Assembly (NCBI GenBank): GCA_051748565.1
Contig: JBNJHN010000010.1
Location: forward strand, 1-51,546
Direction of reading: 5' to 3'
Origin: SKPH01 sp051748565
GTDB taxonomy: Bacteria; Bacillota; Dethiobacteria; DTU022
DNA: 51,546 bases
In this document: positions 49,346-51,546 of the stretch, piece after piece
How the letters are laid out: each line of letters starts with the position of its first letter
Numbering within the stretch: the stretch's first letter is position 1
Position numbers and translations under genes: made by a program
Notes under the pieces: generated by a model
The model's input: the letters and a program-made list of their open reading frames with translations, nothing else
Told to the model about the DNA's origin: nothing
The model's database searches: none

Positions 49346-51358
49346 TCAGTGTTCTTCTTTTGGGTTTTCTTTCTGCTCGCTTTTCTGTTGAAAGGAAGCG
49401 CGACGATTTTCTTTTTTCTTCATGGCTTCTACTTTTTCCGATTCAGCAGCAAACTCTTCTTTTACCTTGTCTGATTCAGCGCTGTTATCCATTTCCGGTT
49501 CTGCAGGTCCCGCTTTCTTCTTTTCATCAGCAAACTCTTCATCTTCGTCAACCTCATTTGATCTAACCGGCAGGCTCCTGCCTTCCACCAGGGCTTTTAT
49601 CTCTTCAGCATCAAGAGTTTCTTTTTCAATCAAAGCCTGGGCAATTAACTCCAGTTTGGATCTTTCTTTTTCCAAAATATCCTGCGCTTTTTGAAAACAG
49701 TCATCGATAGTTTTTCGAATTTCCTGATCAATGGCCTTGGCTATTTCTTCGCTGTAGTCACGATCCCTGGCCAGGTCTCTACCCAGGAATACCTGATCGT
49801 GTTTCTTGCCGAGAGTAATTGGCCCAAGGGCATCGCTCATGCCGTACTCCATGATCATCTGGCGCACGATCATAGTAGCCCTTTCAAGATCATTCTGGGC
49901 CCCGGTGCTGATATCGTTAAGAACCAGCTTTTCAGCAACCCTGCCCCCCAGTAAAGTGCTGACCCGGTCAAGTAATTCTGTTTTCGTCATATAGTAACGG
50001 TCTTCTTCCGGAAACATCAGTGTGTATCCTCCGGCCCGGCCGCGGGGAATAATCGATACTTTGTGTACAGGATCGGTATGCGGAAGCAGGTAACCGACCA
50101 GGGCGTGCCCGGCCTCGTGATAAGCTACTATCTTCTTTTCAAAAACGCTGATAACACGACTCTTCTTCTGCGTTCCGGCTACAACACGTTCGACCGATTC
50201 CTCCAATTCTTGCATTCCAATCCTCTTTCTATTTTTACGTGCTGACAACAATGCAGCTTCGTTGACTACATTTTCAAGATCAGCGCCGGTAAAGCCCGGT
50301 GTTCCGCGGGCAACAACTTTCAAATCTACTTTTTCCGAGAGGCGCTTGTTCCTTGTGTGCACCTTAAGGATTTCAGCCCTGCCATTCACATCAGGTAATA
50401 TAACTGATATTTCCCGATCAAACCTTCCCGGCCTGAGTAAAGCCGGATCCAGAATATCCGGGCGGTTAGTGGCGGCGATGATTATAATCCCTTCATTTAC
50501 ATCAAAACCATCCATCTCCACCAGGAGTTGGTTAAGAGTCTGTTCCCTTTCATCGTGTCCTCCACCGAGGCCGGCGCCACGCTGACGGCCTACAGCATCG
50601 ATTTCATCGATGAAAACTATACAGGGAGAATTTTTCTTTGCATTTTCAAACATATCACGTACCCGTGATGCCCCGACACCGACAAACATTTCAACAAAAT
50701 CTGAACCACTGATACTAAAAAACGGAACTCCCGCTTCGCCGGCTACAGCCCTGGCAAGCAGGGTTTTACCAGTTCCGGGAGGCCCCACCAGAAGGATGCC
50801 TTTCGGGATGCGAGCTCCAATTTCAATATATTTACGGGGATCTTTCAGAAAATCAACAATTTCTGACAGTTCAGCTCTTTCCTCGTCTGCTCCGGCTACG
50901 TCATTAAAAGTAATCTTTTTCTTATCGCTTTCCTGAAGGCGAGCCTTGCTTTTCCCGAAATTCATTACCCGGTTGCCCCCACCCTGTGATTGCTGCATAA
51001 AGAAGAAGAAAATACCGATGATCAGAAGGAAAGGGATCATATAAGTAAGTGCACTCTGCCACCAGGCCGGACTGCGAGCGGGATTGGAATTGATCGAGAC
51101 ATTATTTTCTAATAAGACTTCTGTTAATTGATGATCAGACATGCGAAATGTTGTAACCACAGTTCCGTCAACCAGAACGGCTTCAATTTCATCACCGTGA
51201 ATTTCGACTTCTGCAACCTCTCCCTGTTCAACCTTACTGATGAAAAAATCATAGTCTATTTTTTCAGGCTGGCTGCCGTTACTAAAAGTTGCCAGCAGGA
51301 TAAACACTACCAGGGCTATAACCAGGTAGAAAGTTATTTGTCTTAAAAATGGGCTCAA
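49346..51358 (-). CDS. ftsH: ATP-dependent zinc metalloprotease FtsH
   Basis: A 670-residue membrane AAA+ protease. First TM about residues 6-24, extracytoplasmic domain, second TM about 107-124 ending in FFFFMQQSQGGG, Walker A GPPGTGKT, Walker B CIVFIDEIDAVG, SRH arginines in ATNRPDILDPALLRPGRFDR, and zinc site HEAGH near residue 415. It degrades misfolded membrane proteins and short-lived regulators. A longer frame to 51493 exists, but TTG 51358 has AAGGGGGT six bases upstream and gives the normal FtsH N-terminus. The last 65 residues are a highly charged tail longer than in E. coli FtsH. Confidence 0.95.
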   Translation of the reverse strand: MSPFLRQITFYLVIALVVFILLATFSNGSQPEKIDYDFFISKVEQGEVAEVEIHGDEIEAVLVDGTVVTTFRMSDHQLTEVLLENNVSINSNPARSPAWWQSALTYMIPFLLIIGIFFFFMQQSQGGGNRVMNFGKSKARLQESDKKKITFNDVAGADEERAELSEIVDFLKDPRKYIEIGARIPKGILLVGPPGTGKTLLARAVAGEAGVPFFSISGSDFVEMFVGVGASRVRDMFENAKKNSPCIVFIDEIDAVGRQRGAGLGGGHDEREQTLNQLLVEMDGFDVNEGIIIIAATNRPDILDPALLRPGRFDREISVILPDVNGRAEILKVHTRNKRLSEKVDLKVVARGTPGFTGADLENVVNEAALLSARKNRKRIGMQELEESVERVVAGTQKKSRVISVFEKKIVAYHEAGHALVGYLLPHTDPVHKVSIIPRGRAGGYTLMFPEEDRYYMTKTELLDRVSTLLGGRVAEKLVLNDISTGAQNDLERATMIVRQMIMEYGMSDALGPITLGKKHDQVFLGRDLARDRDYSEEIAKAIDQEIRKTIDDCFQKAQDILEKERSKLELIAQALIEKETLDAEEIKALVEGRSLPVRSNEVDEDEEFADEKKKAGPAEPEMDNSAESDKVKEEFAAESEKVEAMKKKENRRASFQQKSEQKENPKEEH

Positions 51359-51401
51359 GAATTTACCCCCTTTCCATAAAGCCTCTAAAAGCCTAAATTT
51401 A

Positions 51402-51430
51402 ATTTTAACATACCACATAGGCAGAAGCAA
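51402..51430 (-). promoter_or_regulatory. Candidate sigma-A promoter for ftsH
   Basis: On the minus strand TTGCTT (51430-51425) and TAAAAT (51407-51402) are spaced by 17 bp, giving a leader of about 35 nt before the TTG start. The remaining sequence to 51546 shows no recognisable gene end. Confidence 0.55.
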
Positions 51431-51546
51431 TATAATGGCGAGCATACCAGAGCTGACGCATGAAATTCTTTTAAGCAAGCGCAATCCTTGCAATCAGCCT
51501 TTTTCGCATAATAATTTCCAGTTATTTCACTTTATCCTTCCTCAGC

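Noticed and set aside
51359..51493. Longer FtsH N-terminus of 45 residues
   Set aside because: A promoter and a strong ribosome binding site lie inside this stretch, and the shorter form matches normal FtsH.
1..51546. Search by eye for CRISPR arrays, tRNA/rRNA genes, insertion sequences and attachment sites
   Set aside because: No regularly spaced repeats, tRNA-like cloverleaf, transposase motif or long terminal inverted repeat was seen.

Overview
The window reads as a chromosomal segment of an anaerobic Firmicute, probably class Clostridia (inference from gene content and style). The support is a single-chain pyruvate:ferredoxin oxidoreductase, formate-tetrahydrofolate ligase, strong AGGAGG-type ribosome binding sites, many TTG start codons, sigma-A type promoters and lipoprotein-anchored solute-binding proteins. 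Base composition is moderate and fairly even. I see no rRNA, tRNA, CRISPR array, transposase, integrase or phage gene.

Layout. 1-3948 (+): 3' part of a DEAD-box RNA helicase, an FMN-dependent oxidoreductase, an SLC13/DASS anion transporter and a Cys-rich DUF1847 protein. 3949-7792 (+): a long AT-rich regulatory region, then a TAXI-type TRAP transporter (binding lipoprotein, a 16-bp hairpin, fused permease). 7956-14001 (-): a tight five-gene operon transcribed MmgE/PrpD -> ferredoxin-like Fe-S protein -> fumarate-reductase-type flavoprotein -> CitE -> CitF. An enoyl-CoA hydratase and a BCCT transporter lie divergently at 14216-16613 (+). 16669-21249: radical SAM protein (-), YczE-like membrane protein, SDR oxidoreductase and a PAS/GGDEF/HD-GYP signalling protein (+). 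21364-26785 (-): alpha-glucoside module (GH65 phosphorylase -> beta-phosphoglucomutase -> GH31 glucosidase). 27333-34535 (-): complete phosphate regulon phoB-phoR-pstS-pstC-pstA-pstB-phoU with visible Pho-box-like repeats. 34777-38310 (+): nifJ. 38453-40694 (-): nitroreductase, patatin-like esterase and coaX. 40894-45363 (+): CPBP-like membrane protein followed by a folate operon folE-HD-folP-folB-folK. 45508-48350 (-): fhs and a P1-family peptidase. 48478-49320 (+): amidohydrolase. 49346-51358 (-): ftsH.

How the parts may work together. The most interesting block is 4500-14986. A TRAP importer for an organic anion faces an operon that holds a dehydratase-family protein, a soluble two-subunit flavin/Fe-S oxidoreductase and both catalytic subunits of citrate lyase. 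None of the accessory citrate-lyase genes (citD, citC, citX, citG) is present. This could be a tricarboxylate pathway linking tricarballylate, aconitate and citrate to acetate plus oxaloacetate, or a CoA-ester pathway of the citramalate/itaconate type. Both are hypotheses. The folate operon carries an HD-domain hydrolase exactly where the dihydroneopterin triphosphate dephosphorylation step is missing. The phosphate regulon has promoter repeats at 11- and 22-bp spacing that fit PhoP/PhoB binding.

Start codons were moved from the longest open frame where a Shine-Dalgarno sequence favoured an internal start; each case is stated in its entry.
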